From UBA6821 sp044236545 (GTDB lineage: Bacteria; Verrucomicrobiota; Verrucomicrobiia; Chthoniobacterales; UBA6821), in contig JBIIGI010000011.1 of NCBI GenBank assembly GCA_044236545.1, positions 1-43,746 of the forward strand: DNA of 43,746 nucleotides, read 5' to 3'. The position numbers and the translations under genes are program-made. Below are positions 15,298 to 22,068 of the stretch, piece after piece; the first letter of the stretch is position 1, and each line of letters begins with the position of its first letter. The notes beneath the pieces are model-generated. The model worked only from the letters and a program-made list of their open reading frames with translations, ran no database searches and was not told the DNA's origin.

Positions 15298-15482
15298 ATC
15301 TAAAATCATCTCACCGGAGCGGTGCAACTTGGGAGTAACGAAGGCTGCGCTTGGGCGCCTGGCTATGATCTCAAAATCCCCGAGCCAGAGTGGATAGGGG
15401 TGCAAGGAGAGAATTGTTTGCCTGCATCTAAAATCATCTCACCGGAGCGGTGCATCTTGGGAGTAACGACGGCCGCGCTTGG
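15296..15482. repeat. 59-bp direct repeat, two copies 128 bp apart
   Basis: Copy 1 is 15296-15354 and copy 2 is 15424-15482. They start GCATCTAAAATCATCTCACC and end GCGCTTGG, and differ at three of 59 positions. Each contains the small palindrome CACCG/CGGTG around GAG. The stretch between yebC and the first toxin gene (15212-15539) otherwise holds no gene I can support; short frames here have no recognisable protein character. Confidence 0.75.
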
Positions 15483-15539
15483 TCTTTATTTTGTAAACGC
15501 CTGTGCCTTTGGAGAAAGTACAGTTCGGCCGCCTGGAGT

Positions 15540-15974
15540 CTATGCCGTTGGCAGAACCAACAGGTGTTTTTCAGATCCTGGAACTGCTTTTTTCGGAATA
15601 GCTTGGTCGAAGGTCACGAATACCCCTTTCATCCTCTTGGCCATGGCCAGAAGGTAAATATCCGTGAGGTGTCTTGGTGTGAGGATCGCGTTGTAGTCGA
15701 TGAGTCGTTCGTCACAGAAGCTGATCGTATCGTGCCAGAAATGGTGGTCCTCCGCGTTCGTGGCATCCCGCAGGCGTCGTGTGATGTCTCCCACGGTGAG
15801 TCTTCCGGGATAAGTCGGTTGCGACATGATGCGGATGCAGGCGTTCTGGGTGAGTGGGCAGGTGGCCCACCCCTCGGATCGGTGTCGTGACAGCCACGCG
15901 TGGGCCCTGCGGTGATGGACATGCGCCGCGTCGAAGAGGGAAATCAAGAGGGAGGCATCCAGAAGGGCAATCAT
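15540..15974 (-). CDS. PIN-domain toxin, VapC type (module 1)
   Basis: The 144-residue protein is a PIN-domain ribonuclease, expected to cleave RNA when freed from its antitoxin. Acidic active-site residues are visible: D6 in ALLDASLL, D105 in RHLTDIYLLA and D123 in VTFDQ. The second site carries TQNACIR with Asn (N44), a known subgroup in which Asn stands for the usual Glu. It begins at an ATG that overlaps the antitoxin stop by four bases. The pair is transcribed on the minus strand, convergent with yebC. Confidence 0.88.
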   Translation of the reverse strand: MIALLDASLLISLFDAAHVHHRRAHAWLSRHRSEGWATCPLTQNACIRIMSQPTYPGRLTVGDITRRLRDATNAEDHHFWHDTISFCDERLIDYNAILTPRHLTDIYLLAMAKRMKGVFVTFDQAIPKKAVPGSEKHLLVLPTA

Positions 15975-16213
15975 GAAGCCTCCGATTCCTCCATGAGTTT
16001 CTGCACCAGTTCGCGGGTAACCACCCTGTCACCCGCCTCAATGATCTCGAATCCATTCAGCTTGCGAGGTGCTCCCGGCGAGGTGGGCACGTTGGCAATC
16101 AAGGCCTTTCTTGCCAACTCGGAAAGAACCTGTCCGGCGGTCCGTTTTGAGCATTGAGCCATCTCCTTGGCCGCTTCCAGGATATCTAGGTCAATATCAA
16201 GCGTGGTTCTCAT
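15971..16213 (-). CDS. VapB-type antitoxin, ribbon-helix-helix (module 1)
   Basis: The 80-residue protein starts MRTTLDIDLDILEAAKEMA, the classic ribbon-helix-helix N-terminus, followed by a helix (TAGQVLSELARKALIA) and an acidic C-terminal tail that should wrap the toxin. A TTG one codon upstream extends the frame, but the ATG at 16213 is preferred. A promoter with TTGCTT (16248-16243) and TATGAA (16225-16220) 17 bases apart places transcription start at the A of this ATG, so the message is probably leaderless. Operator-like repeats TCTGATGCA lie in the promoter. Confidence 0.82.
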   Translation of the reverse strand: MRTTLDIDLDILEAAKEMAQCSKRTAGQVLSELARKALIANVPTSPGAPRKLNGFEIIEAGDRVVTRELVQKLMEESEAS

Positions 16214-16219
16214 CAAGCA

Positions 16220-16259
16220 TTCATAAACGCATCTGATGCAATAAGCAACTTCTGATGCA
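16220..16259 (-). promoter_or_regulatory. Promoter and operator of VapBC module 1
   Basis: On the minus strand, TTGCTT (16248-16243), a 17-base spacer and TATGAA (16225-16220) form a sigma-70-like promoter. The last base of the -10 box is six bases from the ATG. Two direct copies of TCTGATGCA (16232-16240 and 16251-16259, plus-strand reading) lie 19 bp apart. The first is part of the perfect palindrome GCATCTGATGC. This is the expected layout for autoregulation by a VapB dimer of dimers. Confidence 0.6.
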
Positions 16260-16270
16260 GTCTTTCCATG

Positions 16271-16305
16271 AAAAAGCCCCGGTCACCTTTTCGGCGACCG
16301 GGGCT
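16271..16305 (-). terminator. Rho-independent terminator after ahcY
   Basis: Read on the minus strand, a perfect 10-bp stem AGCCCCGGTC/GACCGGGGCT encloses an 11-base loop and is followed by TTTT. It lies about 50 bp beyond the ahcY stop and would end ahcY transcription before the toxin-antitoxin promoter. Confidence 0.85.
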
Positions 16306-16310
16306 CTCTT

Positions 16311-16361
16311 GTTGAACTTTCTAACCTTTCACTTTTCACCACTAGTCGCTTCGCGACTAGT
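16311..16361. repeat. Single octamer-phased array plus stop-codon hairpin of ahcY
   Basis: 16311-16340 read on the minus strand gives units GTGAAAA, GTGAAAG, GTTAGAAA, GTTCAAC, the same family as the other spacer arrays but without a facing partner. Directly beside it, 16341-16361 is a perfect 9-bp hairpin (ACTAGTCGC/GCGACTAGT, loop of three). Its 5' arm on the minus strand contains the TAG stop codon of ahcY. Confidence 0.6.
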
Positions 16362-17769
16362 AGCGGTAGTGAGCCGGCTTGTAGGGGCCTTCGACGGAGA
16401 CGTCGAGGTAGTCGGCCTGCTCCTTGGTGAGTTGGGTCAGTTTCACGCCGATCTTGTCGAGGTGGAGACGGGCGACTTCCTCGTCGAGCTTCTTGGGCAG
16501 GACGTAGACGCCGGGCTTGTAGGTGTCACGGTTCTTCCAGAGCTCGAGCTGGGCGAGGGTCTGGTTGCTGAAGCTGGCGCTCATGACGAAGCTCGGGTGG
16601 CCGGTGGCGCAGCCGAGGTTGACGAGGCGTCCCTCGGCAAGGAGGAAGATCTCGTTGCCGCCGGGGAATGTGTACTTGTCGACCTGGGGCTTGATGTTGG
16701 TGCGCTTGACGGTCTTGTCGCTCTGGAGCTTGTCGACCTCGATCTCGTTGTCGAAGTGTCCGATGTTGCAGATGATCGCCTGGTCCTTCATGCGCTTCAT
16801 GTGCTCGAAGGTGATGACGCCGACGTTGCCGGTCGTGGTGACGTAGATGTCGGCGCGGCCGAGGGTCTCCTCAAGCGTGGTGACCTCGTAGCCCTCCATG
16901 GCGGCCTGGAGCGCATTGATCGGATCAATCTCGGTGATGATGACGCGCGCACCCTGCCCGCGGAGGGATTGGGCGCTTCCCTTGCCGACATCGCCGTATC
17001 CGCAGATGACGGCGACCTTGCCTGAGATCATGACGTCGATGGCGCGGTTGAGTCCGTCGACGAGCGAGTGGCGGCAACCGTAGAGGTTGTCGAACTTGGA
17101 CTTGGTGACGGAGTCGTTCACGTTGAAGGAAGGAACGAGAAGCTTGCCCTTCTCATGGAGCTTGTAGAGGCGGTGGACACCGGTGGTGGTCTCCTCGGAG
17201 ACGCCGCGCCACTCCTTCACCATCTCATGCCAGCGGGTCGGGGTCTCCTTGTTGACCTGCTTGAGGAGATCCTTGATGACCTGTTCCTCGTGGTTGCCGG
17301 AGGGGGTGTTGACCCAGCCGTCGCCATCCTCGAGCTCGTAGCCTTTGTGGATGAGGAGGGTGACGTCACCGCCGTCGTCGACGACCATCTGGGGGCCCTT
17401 GCCGCCCGGAAAGCTGATCGCCTTGTTGGTGCACCACCAGTATTCCTCGAGGGACTCGCCCTTCCAGGCAAAGACGGGGATGCCGGCCGCGGCGATCGCG
17501 GCGGCTGCCTGATCCTGGGTCGAGAAGATGTTGCAGCTGGCCCAGCGGACGTCGGCGCCGAGATCGACGAGGGTCTCGATGAGGACCGCCGTCTGGATGG
17601 TCATGTGGAGGGAACCGGTGATGCGGACGCCCTGGAGGGGCTTCTCCTTGGCATACTTGGCGCGGATCGACATGAGGCCGGGCATCTCCTGCTCGGCGAT
17701 GTTGATCTCCTTGCGGCCCCACTCGGCGAGAGTGATGTCGGCTACTTTATAGTCTGAAAAAGTGCTCAT
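16357..17769 (-). CDS. ahcY: S-adenosylhomocysteine hydrolase
   Basis: The 470-residue cytoplasmic enzyme splits S-adenosylhomocysteine to adenosine and homocysteine, relieving product inhibition of methyltransferases. Family marks: GSLHMTIQTAVLIETL near residue 52, the substrate region with CNIFSTQDQAAAAIA, the NAD-binding turn ICGYGDVGKGSAQSLRGQGA near 250-275, and the C-terminal KPAHYRY that reaches into the neighbouring subunit. It includes the roughly 40-residue insertion (HKGYELEDGDGWVNTPSGNHE) found in many bacterial enzymes. The minus-strand leader is rich in CCAAC and lacks a Shine-Dalgarno. It lies downstream of metK on the same strand, but a 249-bp spacer with repeats suggests its own promoter. 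Confidence 0.97.
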   Translation of the reverse strand: MSTFSDYKVADITLAEWGRKEINIAEQEMPGLMSIRAKYAKEKPLQGVRITGSLHMTIQTAVLIETLVDLGADVRWASCNIFSTQDQAAAAIAAAGIPVFAWKGESLEEYWWCTNKAISFPGGKGPQMVVDDGGDVTLLIHKGYELEDGDGWVNTPSGNHEEQVIKDLLKQVNKETPTRWHEMVKEWRGVSEETTTGVHRLYKLHEKGKLLVPSFNVNDSVTKSKFDNLYGCRHSLVDGLNRAIDVMISGKVAVICGYGDVGKGSAQSLRGQGARVIITEIDPINALQAAMEGYEVTTLEETLGRADIYVTTTGNVGVITFEHMKRMKDQAIICNIGHFDNEIEVDKLQSDKTVKRTNIKPQVDKYTFPGGNEIFLLAEGRLVNLGCATGHPSFVMSASFSNQTLAQLELWKNRDTYKPGVYVLPKKLDEEVARLHLDKIGVKLTQLTKEQADYLDVSVEGPYKPAHYRY

Positions 17770-17863
17770 AGTGTTTGGTTGGTTGTTTATTGGTTGGATA
17801 AGATGAAAGATCGGTGAACCAAGCCTCTGGGAAGAGGCGCGGAAGACTGGGCCCTAGGAGCAG

Positions 17864-17907
17864 CCCCGAAGGGGTCGCACCGCTTGCTGGGCAGCAAGTG
17901 CGATCAA
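17864..17907 (+). repeat. REP-like two-hairpin element, copy R1
   Basis: A small head hairpin CCCC/GGGG (17864-17874) adjoins a larger hairpin with outer stem TCGCA/TGCGA, an unpaired CCG on the 5' side, inner stem CTTGCT/AGCAAG and loop GGGC. The trailer TCAATG follows. The same architecture with changed but still paired stems occurs at 21357, 24907 (minus) and 36701 (minus). It lies between metK and ahcY, upstream of ahcY. Confidence 0.75.
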
Positions 17908-17918
17908 TGAACTCATAA

Positions 17919-18016
17919 GTTAAAAGGTTAGAAGGGTTGAATTGTTAAAAGGTGAATTCTGAAATGATGTGGTTCTGGACGTTGTAACTTTTTTATCGTT
18001 GTAACATTTTTAACCT
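17919..18016. repeat. Pair of inverted octamer-phased arrays (element E)
   Basis: The left array (17919-17954) has units GTTAAAAG, GTTAGAAGG, GTTGAATT, GTTAAAAGG. The right array (17981-18016), read on the minus strand, has GTTAAAAAT, GTTACAAC, GATAAAAAA, GTTACAAC. This is the most compact facing pair in the window, about 98 bp, directly behind the metK stop codon. Confidence 0.6.
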
Positions 18017-18018
18017 CT

Positions 18019-19230
18019 TCAGAGTTTCGCAGCGGCGAGCGCTGCCTTCTTGAGCGCCGATGCCTTGTCGGTCTTCTCCCACGTGATGTCGGAGTCGTTC
18101 TTGCCGAAGTGTCCGTAGTTGGTGGTCTTGGAGTAGATCGGACGGCGCAGCTTCAGCTGGCTGATGATCTCGGAGGGCTTGAAGCCGAAGGTCTTCTTCA
18201 CCGCGGTCTCGATGGCCTGCTCGGGAACCGTGGCGGTGCCGAAGGTGTCGATGTGGATCGAGACGGGATTGGGATGACCGATCGCATAGGCGAACTGAAC
18301 CTCGCAGCGTGCGGCAAGGCCGGCTGCGACGACATTCTTCGCCACATAGCGGCCCATGTAGGCTGCGGAACGGTCAACCTTGGTCGGATCCTTTCCGGAG
18401 AAGGCACCGCCTCCGTGGCGTCCCATTCCTCCGTACGTGTCGACAATGATCTTGCGGCCGGTGAGGCCGGTGTCGCCCTGGGGGCCGCCGATGACGAAGC
18501 GGCCGGTCGGGTTGATCAGGAATTCGGTTTGCTTGGTGAGCATCTTGGCGGGAAGGACCTTGCGGATCACCTTCTCGATGCAGAACTTCTCGATCTCCTT
18601 GTGGGAAACACCCTCGGCGTGCTGGGTGGAGATGACGACGTTGACGATGCGGGTCGGCTTCCCGTCGACATACTCGACGGAGACTTGGCTCTTCGCGTCG
18701 GGACGGAGCCACTTGGCGGCGCCGCTCTTGCGGAGGCGGGTCAGTTCACGGCCGAGGCGGTGAGCATACATGATCGGAGCGGGCATCAGTTCGGTCGTCT
18801 CGTTGCAGGCGTAGCCGAACATGAGTCCCTGGTCGCCGGCACCCTGTTCGGCGGTCTTCTTGCCGTCGGCCTTCTTGGCATCGACACCCTGGGCGATGTC
18901 GGGGCTCTGCGAGGTGATGATGTTGTTGATGAAGACGGTGTCAGCGTGGAAGACGTCGTCGCTGTTGTGGTAGCCGATCTCACGGATCGCATCGCGGACG
19001 ATCTTTCCAAGATTCAGGGCCGATTCGAGGGGCTTCTTGCCGAGCTTGGGAACGGTGATCTCACCGCCGATCACCACGATGTTGCTCTTGGCGTAGGTCT
19101 CGCAGGCGACGCGGCTCATCGGATCCAGTGCCAGGCATGCATCGAGGATGGCGTCGGAAATGGTGTCGCAGACCTTGTCGGGATGGCCTTCGCCGACGGA
19201 TTCGGAGGAGAAGATGTAGCTACGTGACAT
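18019..19230 (-). CDS. metK: S-adenosylmethionine synthetase
   Basis: The 403-residue cytoplasmic enzyme makes S-adenosylmethionine from methionine and ATP. Signatures: SSESVGEGHPDKVCD at the N-terminus (H16), GAGDQGLMFGYACNET near residues 130-145 and GGGAFSGKDPTKVDRSAAY near 273-291. It is slightly longer than the Escherichia coli protein because of loop and C-terminal additions rich in Lys and Ala. The start ATG follows an A/C-rich leader without Shine-Dalgarno. The gene diverges from an ArsR-methyltransferase regulator across 87 bp, and ahcY lies downstream. I see no SAM riboswitch, so control by that regulator is the likely alternative. Confidence 0.97.
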   Translation of the reverse strand: MSRSYIFSSESVGEGHPDKVCDTISDAILDACLALDPMSRVACETYAKSNIVVIGGEITVPKLGKKPLESALNLGKIVRDAIREIGYHNSDDVFHADTVFINNIITSQSPDIAQGVDAKKADGKKTAEQGAGDQGLMFGYACNETTELMPAPIMYAHRLGRELTRLRKSGAAKWLRPDAKSQVSVEYVDGKPTRIVNVVISTQHAEGVSHKEIEKFCIEKVIRKVLPAKMLTKQTEFLINPTGRFVIGGPQGDTGLTGRKIIVDTYGGMGRHGGGAFSGKDPTKVDRSAAYMGRYVAKNVVAAGLAARCEVQFAYAIGHPNPVSIHIDTFGTATVPEQAIETAVKKTFGFKPSEIISQLKLRRPIYSKTTNYGHFGKNDSDITWEKTDKASALKKAALAAAKL

Positions 19231-19288
19231 GGGGTGGGTGGGTTGGTGTTCTTCTTGGGTTGGGTAAGGCCGAGGGTCATCCTGCGGC

Positions 19289-19318
19289 TTTACTTATGAA
19301 CGTATTTGTATATGTAAA
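19289..19318. promoter_or_regulatory. Inverted repeat at start of the ArsR-methyltransferase gene
   Basis: Arms TTTACTTAT (19289-19297) and ATATGTAAA (19310-19318) match at eight of nine positions across a 12-bp AT-rich centre. The right arm includes the A of the regulator's ATG. The site lies between the divergent regulator and metK and is a good candidate operator for autoregulation and metK control. Function is inferred from position and symmetry only. Confidence 0.45.
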
Positions 19319-20247
19319 TGGGTGTGGCGTCAATTCTCCAATCCCTCCGGACGCTCTCGGATCCGACGCGCCTCCGATTGCTGGCCCTCCTGCTCGAGGA
19401 AGAGCTGACCGTTGCCGAACTGCAGGAGGCTCTCGGCATGGGGCAGTCGCGCATTTCGGCAAGCCTCGGACAACTGCGCCGTCAAGGACTCGTGCTCGAC
19501 CGCCGTGTCGGCAAGAACATCCACTACGCCGCCGTACCCGCCGCCGTGGCCCCTCTGCGCCAGGCCCTCTCTGCGGCGGTGGCCGAACTGGCGGAGGCCG
19601 AACGGGATCGCCAGGCGCTGCAGTTGGTGCTCAACAAACGGCGCGACCGCGCCGCCGACTACTTCGACAAGCTTGCGGGGAAATTCGGCCGCACCTATGT
19701 GCCGGGCCGCTCCTGGCAGGCGCTCGCCCACGGACTGCTTCGCCTGATGCCCCCGATGGTGATCGCCGACATGGGGGCGGGTGAGGGGACGCTTTCCCAG
19801 CTTCTGGCCCGCACGGCCAAGCAGGTCATCGCAATCGACAACTCGCCCAAGATGGTCGAGTACGGTGCCAGGATCGCGAAGGAGAACGGCTTCAGCAATC
19901 TGGAGTACCGGCTAGGAGACATCGAGGAGCCTCCGATCGAGGCTGGATCAGTCGATGTGGTTCTCTTCAGCCAGGCGCTTCATCATGCGGCCCGACCGCA
20001 GAGGGCTGTGGAGAGCGCCTTCCGGATCCTCAAACCGGGCGGTCGCATCCTGATCCTCGACCTCGCCAGCCACACCTACGAGCAGGCCAAGGAGCTCTAC
20101 GCCCATGTCTGGCTCGGCTTCTCCGGTGTCGAACTCCACGCCATGCTCGAGAAGGTCGGGTTCCGTGATCCCGAAGTCAGTGTCGTGGCCCGCGAACAGC
20201 AGGCGCCGAATTTTCAGACGATACTCGCCACCGGCTTTAAGAAATAA
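19318..20247 (+). CDS. ArsR-family regulator fused to a methyltransferase domain, SahR-like
   Basis: The 309-residue protein joins an ArsR-type winged helix (1-75; LSDPTRLRLLALLLEEELTV, recognition helix QSRISASLGQLRRQGLV) to a class I SAM-dependent methyltransferase domain. Motif I is VIADMGAGEGTLS (148-160), the acidic end of strand 2 is VIAIDNSP, and later VVLFSQALHHAARPQ and ILKPGGRILILDLA appear. ArsR-type regulators of the SAM cycle (SahR) are known in Proteobacteria and sense S-adenosylhomocysteine. The divergent position next to metK and ahcY makes the same role likely here. Whether the methyltransferase domain is catalytic or only a ligand sensor is not visible. No Shine-Dalgarno is seen, and an inverted repeat abuts the start. 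Confidence 0.85.
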   Translation: MGVASILQSLRTLSDPTRLRLLALLLEEELTVAELQEALGMGQSRISASLGQLRRQGLVLDRRVGKNIHYAAVPAAVAPLRQALSAAVAELAEAERDRQALQLVLNKRRDRAADYFDKLAGKFGRTYVPGRSWQALAHGLLRLMPPMVIADMGAGEGTLSQLLARTAKQVIAIDNSPKMVEYGARIAKENGFSNLEYRLGDIEEPPIEAGSVDVVLFSQALHHAARPQRAVESAFRILKPGGRILILDLASHTYEQAKELYAHVWLGFSGVELHAMLEKVGFRDPEVSVVAREQQAPNFQTILATGFKK

Positions 20248-20298
20248 TTGGCTCCTCGCTGTTTTCTTTGGGTTAAGATGAGCGGCAAGTAGAAATCT

Positions 20299-20321
20299 GG
20301 AACTCAAGAACTCAGGAAAGA
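20299..20321 (+). repeat. Short octamer array of the GGAACTCA type
   Basis: Units GGAACTCA, AGAACTCA and GGAAAGAA follow one another, matching the ends of the element at 41051-41248. The rest of the 217-bp spacer has a small CTCCC/GGGAG hairpin near 20394-20413 and the promoter of the next operon. Confidence 0.4.
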
Positions 20322-20429
20322 AAGGCAAGTCAGTTATTCACTACTGAAGAAACGGATGGGTTACGCGAATGCGCTTTCAGCACAAAAAGCCTCCTCCCGG
20401 GAATGAATGGGAGAAAAGGGATGTGGGGG

Positions 20430-20457
20430 TTGACCTGCGTTGAATCTGATGTAAAAA
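20430..20457 (+). promoter_or_regulatory. Promoter of VapBC module 2, probably leaderless
   Basis: TTGACC (20430-20435) and TAAAAA (20452-20457) are 16 bases apart. The ATG begins eight bases after the -10 box, so transcription should start at or within a base of the start codon. There is no room for a ribosome binding site. Confidence 0.55.
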
Positions 20458-20464
20458 TGCTTTT

Positions 20465-20728
20465 ATGCGAACGACCCTTGATCTCCCTGATCCTACCTTC
20501 CGCAAGCTCAAGGCGGAGGCTTCTCTGCGCGGCTTGAAGCTCAAGGAGATTGTTTGTCAGTTGATCGAGGCTGGCCTCGCTTCACCCGTTCGGGAAGCCC
20601 CCCAGGCAACCCCTCGCAGAAGCAAACTCCCCGTGATCCGAAAGCCCACCGGTAAAAAACATCCAGCATTTGCGAACGACCGCCTCGACGAAATCCTGGC
20701 GATGGAGGAGGGGCATGTCGGCCGTTGA
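20465..20728 (+). CDS. VapB-type antitoxin (module 2)
   Basis: The 87-residue protein starts MRTTLDLPDPTFRKLKAEAS, a ribbon-helix-helix DNA-binding fold, with a second helix KEIVCQLIEAGLA. The rest is basic and proline-rich (PRRSKLPVIRKPTGKKHPAF) and ends in an acidic helix (DRLDEILAMEEGH) suited to occupying the toxin active site. It is the first gene of a two-gene operon and overlaps the toxin gene by 14 bases. It should repress its own promoter. Confidence 0.82.
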   Translation: MRTTLDLPDPTFRKLKAEASLRGLKLKEIVCQLIEAGLASPVREAPQATPRRSKLPVIRKPTGKKHPAFANDRLDEILAMEEGHVGR

Positions 20729-21158
20729 TCTCCCTGATATCAATGTCTGGTTGGCTCTAGCCGACCGCGATCACGAACATCACGACAGGGCCAGGAACTA
20801 CTGGGAGAAAGAGTCCGCTTCAAGATTGGCCTTCACGCGGGTTTCCATGCTCGGGTTGATCCGGTTGTTGAGTAACCGCCATGTCATGAAGGGCGATCCC
20901 TTCACCACTGCGGAGGCTTGGAGCGCTTATCTGGCCTTTCGAGATCTTCCCGAGGTTTTCTTCCTTGCCGAGCCTGAATCAGCTGAGTCGATGATGAGGG
21001 AGTGGTCGGAGAAGCCCTCCTTCCCTGCCTCTCGTTTGACCGATGCTTGGCTTGCCTCCGTGGCCCATACCACCCGGTCGCGCCTTGTTTCCTTTGATGC
21101 GGATTACAAGCAATTCCAAGGACTCGCATTTCTCCATCTCACCGTGGCCAAGGCATAA
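20715..21158 (+). CDS. PIN-domain toxin, VapC type (module 2)
   Basis: The 147-residue PIN protein has D8 in VDLPDINVWLALAD, D110 in SRLTDAWLAS and D128 in VSFDADYKQF, the expected acidic cluster of a ribonuclease toxin. The segment FTRVSMLGLIRLLSN carries the usual second helix, where the family often has Glu or Asn. The ATG at 20715 is chosen because GAGGAGGGG precedes it and the PIN fold begins immediately; a longer frame upstream lacks family character. It is a different subfamily from modules 1 and 3. Confidence 0.88.
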   Translation: MSAVDLPDINVWLALADRDHEHHDRARNYWEKESASRLAFTRVSMLGLIRLLSNRHVMKGDPFTTAEAWSAYLAFRDLPEVFFLAEPESAESMMREWSEKPSFPASRLTDAWLASVAHTTRSRLVSFDADYKQFQGLAFLHLTVAKA

Positions 21159-21356
21159 AATGCTTTCCAACGGCTAAAATTAGTCCGTCTTTTCCGCAGC
21201 CCTTAGGGCGGTGACCTCCTCGGGAGGATAGAGGCCGTATTCGGCACAGGGGGCCCGGACCTTGGCGACCGATTCGGGATTCTTCCCCGCGTCATGGAGC
21301 GTGAACCAAGCGACAGGGATGTCGCGCGGAAGATCCCACCGCGAATGCGGGAGGGA

Positions 21357-21400
21357 CCCGTAGGGCGGCACCGCTTGCCGGGAGGCAAGTGCCGTCAATG
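21357..21400 (+). repeat. REP-like two-hairpin element, copy R2
   Basis: The head hairpin CCC/GGG around GTA (21357-21365) is followed by outer stem CGGCA/TGCCG, an unpaired CCG, inner stem CTTGCC/GGCAAG and loop GGGA, then GTCAATG. Relative to R1 both sides of the outer stem have changed together, as has one inner pair. Confidence 0.75.
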
Positions 21401-21434
21401 CGATGGAAGAACCAGGTTGCGTCGGTTTCACAAC

Positions 21435-21566
21435 GGCTCCGTCGGCTCGATCTCCAACAATGTCCTCCTGATTCTCGGGAGGGGGACTGCGACGATCACC
21501 GTGACGAACTCCGGCAACGCCTTCTTCGCACCGTCCTTCGCCACCCGTACGCTCATCGTGCAGTAG
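21435..21566 (+). pseudogene. Fragment resembling an Ig-like repeat of a large surface protein
   Basis: One frame ending at a stop at 21566 encodes about 43 residues: GSVGSISNNVLLILGRGTA followed by TITVTNSGNAFFAPSFATRT and LIVQ. The beta-rich pattern with GxxTITVTNSGN resembles the Ig-like repeats of large verrucomicrobial surface or autotransporter proteins. No upstream coding sequence continues it, because a REP element lies just before. It is best read as a decayed 3' end. The match is by eye only. Confidence 0.35.
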
Positions 21567-21636
21567 GGTGTGGGCAACGAGTGGAATCCCATCGGGTACT
21601 CATTGATTTGATATCAAGACAAAGCGGTTAAGGGAT

Positions 21637-21706
21637 GCCATTCTATGGACCTTACCTGACACCCAACTTCCAGACGATCCTGGCAACGGGGATCAAGGGA
21701 GGATAA
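21637..21706 (+). pseudogene. Residual C-terminus of a second ArsR-methyltransferase gene
   Basis: In one frame this stretch reads TPNFQTILATGIKGG and then a TAA stop. The intact regulator at 19318-20247 ends APNFQTILATGFKK. Ten consecutive residues match while most codons differ at the third base, so this is the protein-level trace of a diverged paralogue and not a recent duplication. No further homology is visible upstream. The surrounding 21159-21807 stretch contains no complete gene that I can support. Confidence 0.45.
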
Positions 21707-21825
21707 CCTTGGGGCAAGGGGCCTTTCAGGCTTGTATCCCGGCGAGGAGGTAGTGTCGTTGAATAAAAACAAAACGGGATCCCCTTGGGGTTGACCGGCG
21801 CTCTAATATGTGTCACATTGAGCAC

Positions 21826-22068
21826 ATGAAGACGATCACGATCCGGGAGCTTCACATGAAGACGGGTGATTGGGTTCGCAAAGCCAGTCGTGACGAGGGG
21901 ATTGTCGTCATGGACAGAAGGCAACCCGTGGCAAAGATCATCCCCTTCTCGGAGGCCGAAATGGGGAAACCTTTTTCGCAGCGAACTTTTGTGAAGGGAT
22001 TTGAGCGGATCAAATACAGGGATGTGGATTCCGGTCGCTTTATTTCCGAGGATCGCGATAGGGGATGA
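21826..22068 (+). CDS. Phd/YefM-like antitoxin (module 3)
   Basis: The 80-residue protein starts MKTITIRELHMKTGDWVRKA, with IVVMDRRQPVAKIIPF in the middle. This is the Phd/YefM fold (N-terminal DNA-binding dimer) rather than ribbon-helix-helix. The C-terminal part (RTFVKGFERIKYRDVDSGRF) would bind the toxin. An in-frame ATG six codons upstream (21808) exists, but the family starts at MKTI. It overlaps the toxin start by four bases. Upstream, TGTG and CACA half-sites (21810-21824) form a possible operator. Confidence 0.78.
   Translation: MKTITIRELHMKTGDWVRKASRDEGIVVMDRRQPVAKIIPFSEAEMGKPFSQRTFVKGFERIKYRDVDSGRFISEDRDRG

Noticed and set aside
17770..17910. SAH riboswitch upstream of ahcY
   Set aside because: The hairpins here match the REP-like element found at three unrelated places, and the conserved SAH-riboswitch core words are not seen.
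18109..19227. 372-codon open frame on the plus strand opposite metK
   Set aside because: It is a shadow of the well-supported metK gene; the translated sequence is a low-complexity Gly/Asp/Val pattern.
19231..19317. SAM riboswitch upstream of metK
   Set aside because: The leader is under 90 bases, nearly G-free near the start codon, and shows no SAM-I or SAM-II type pairing.
21180..21431. 83-codon frame on the minus strand in the remnant zone
   Set aside because: Its N-terminal third is encoded by REP copy R2. The remainder (RDIPVAWFTLHDAGKNPESV and following) may be a fragment of something real, but I cannot place it in a family, so it is not called as a gene.
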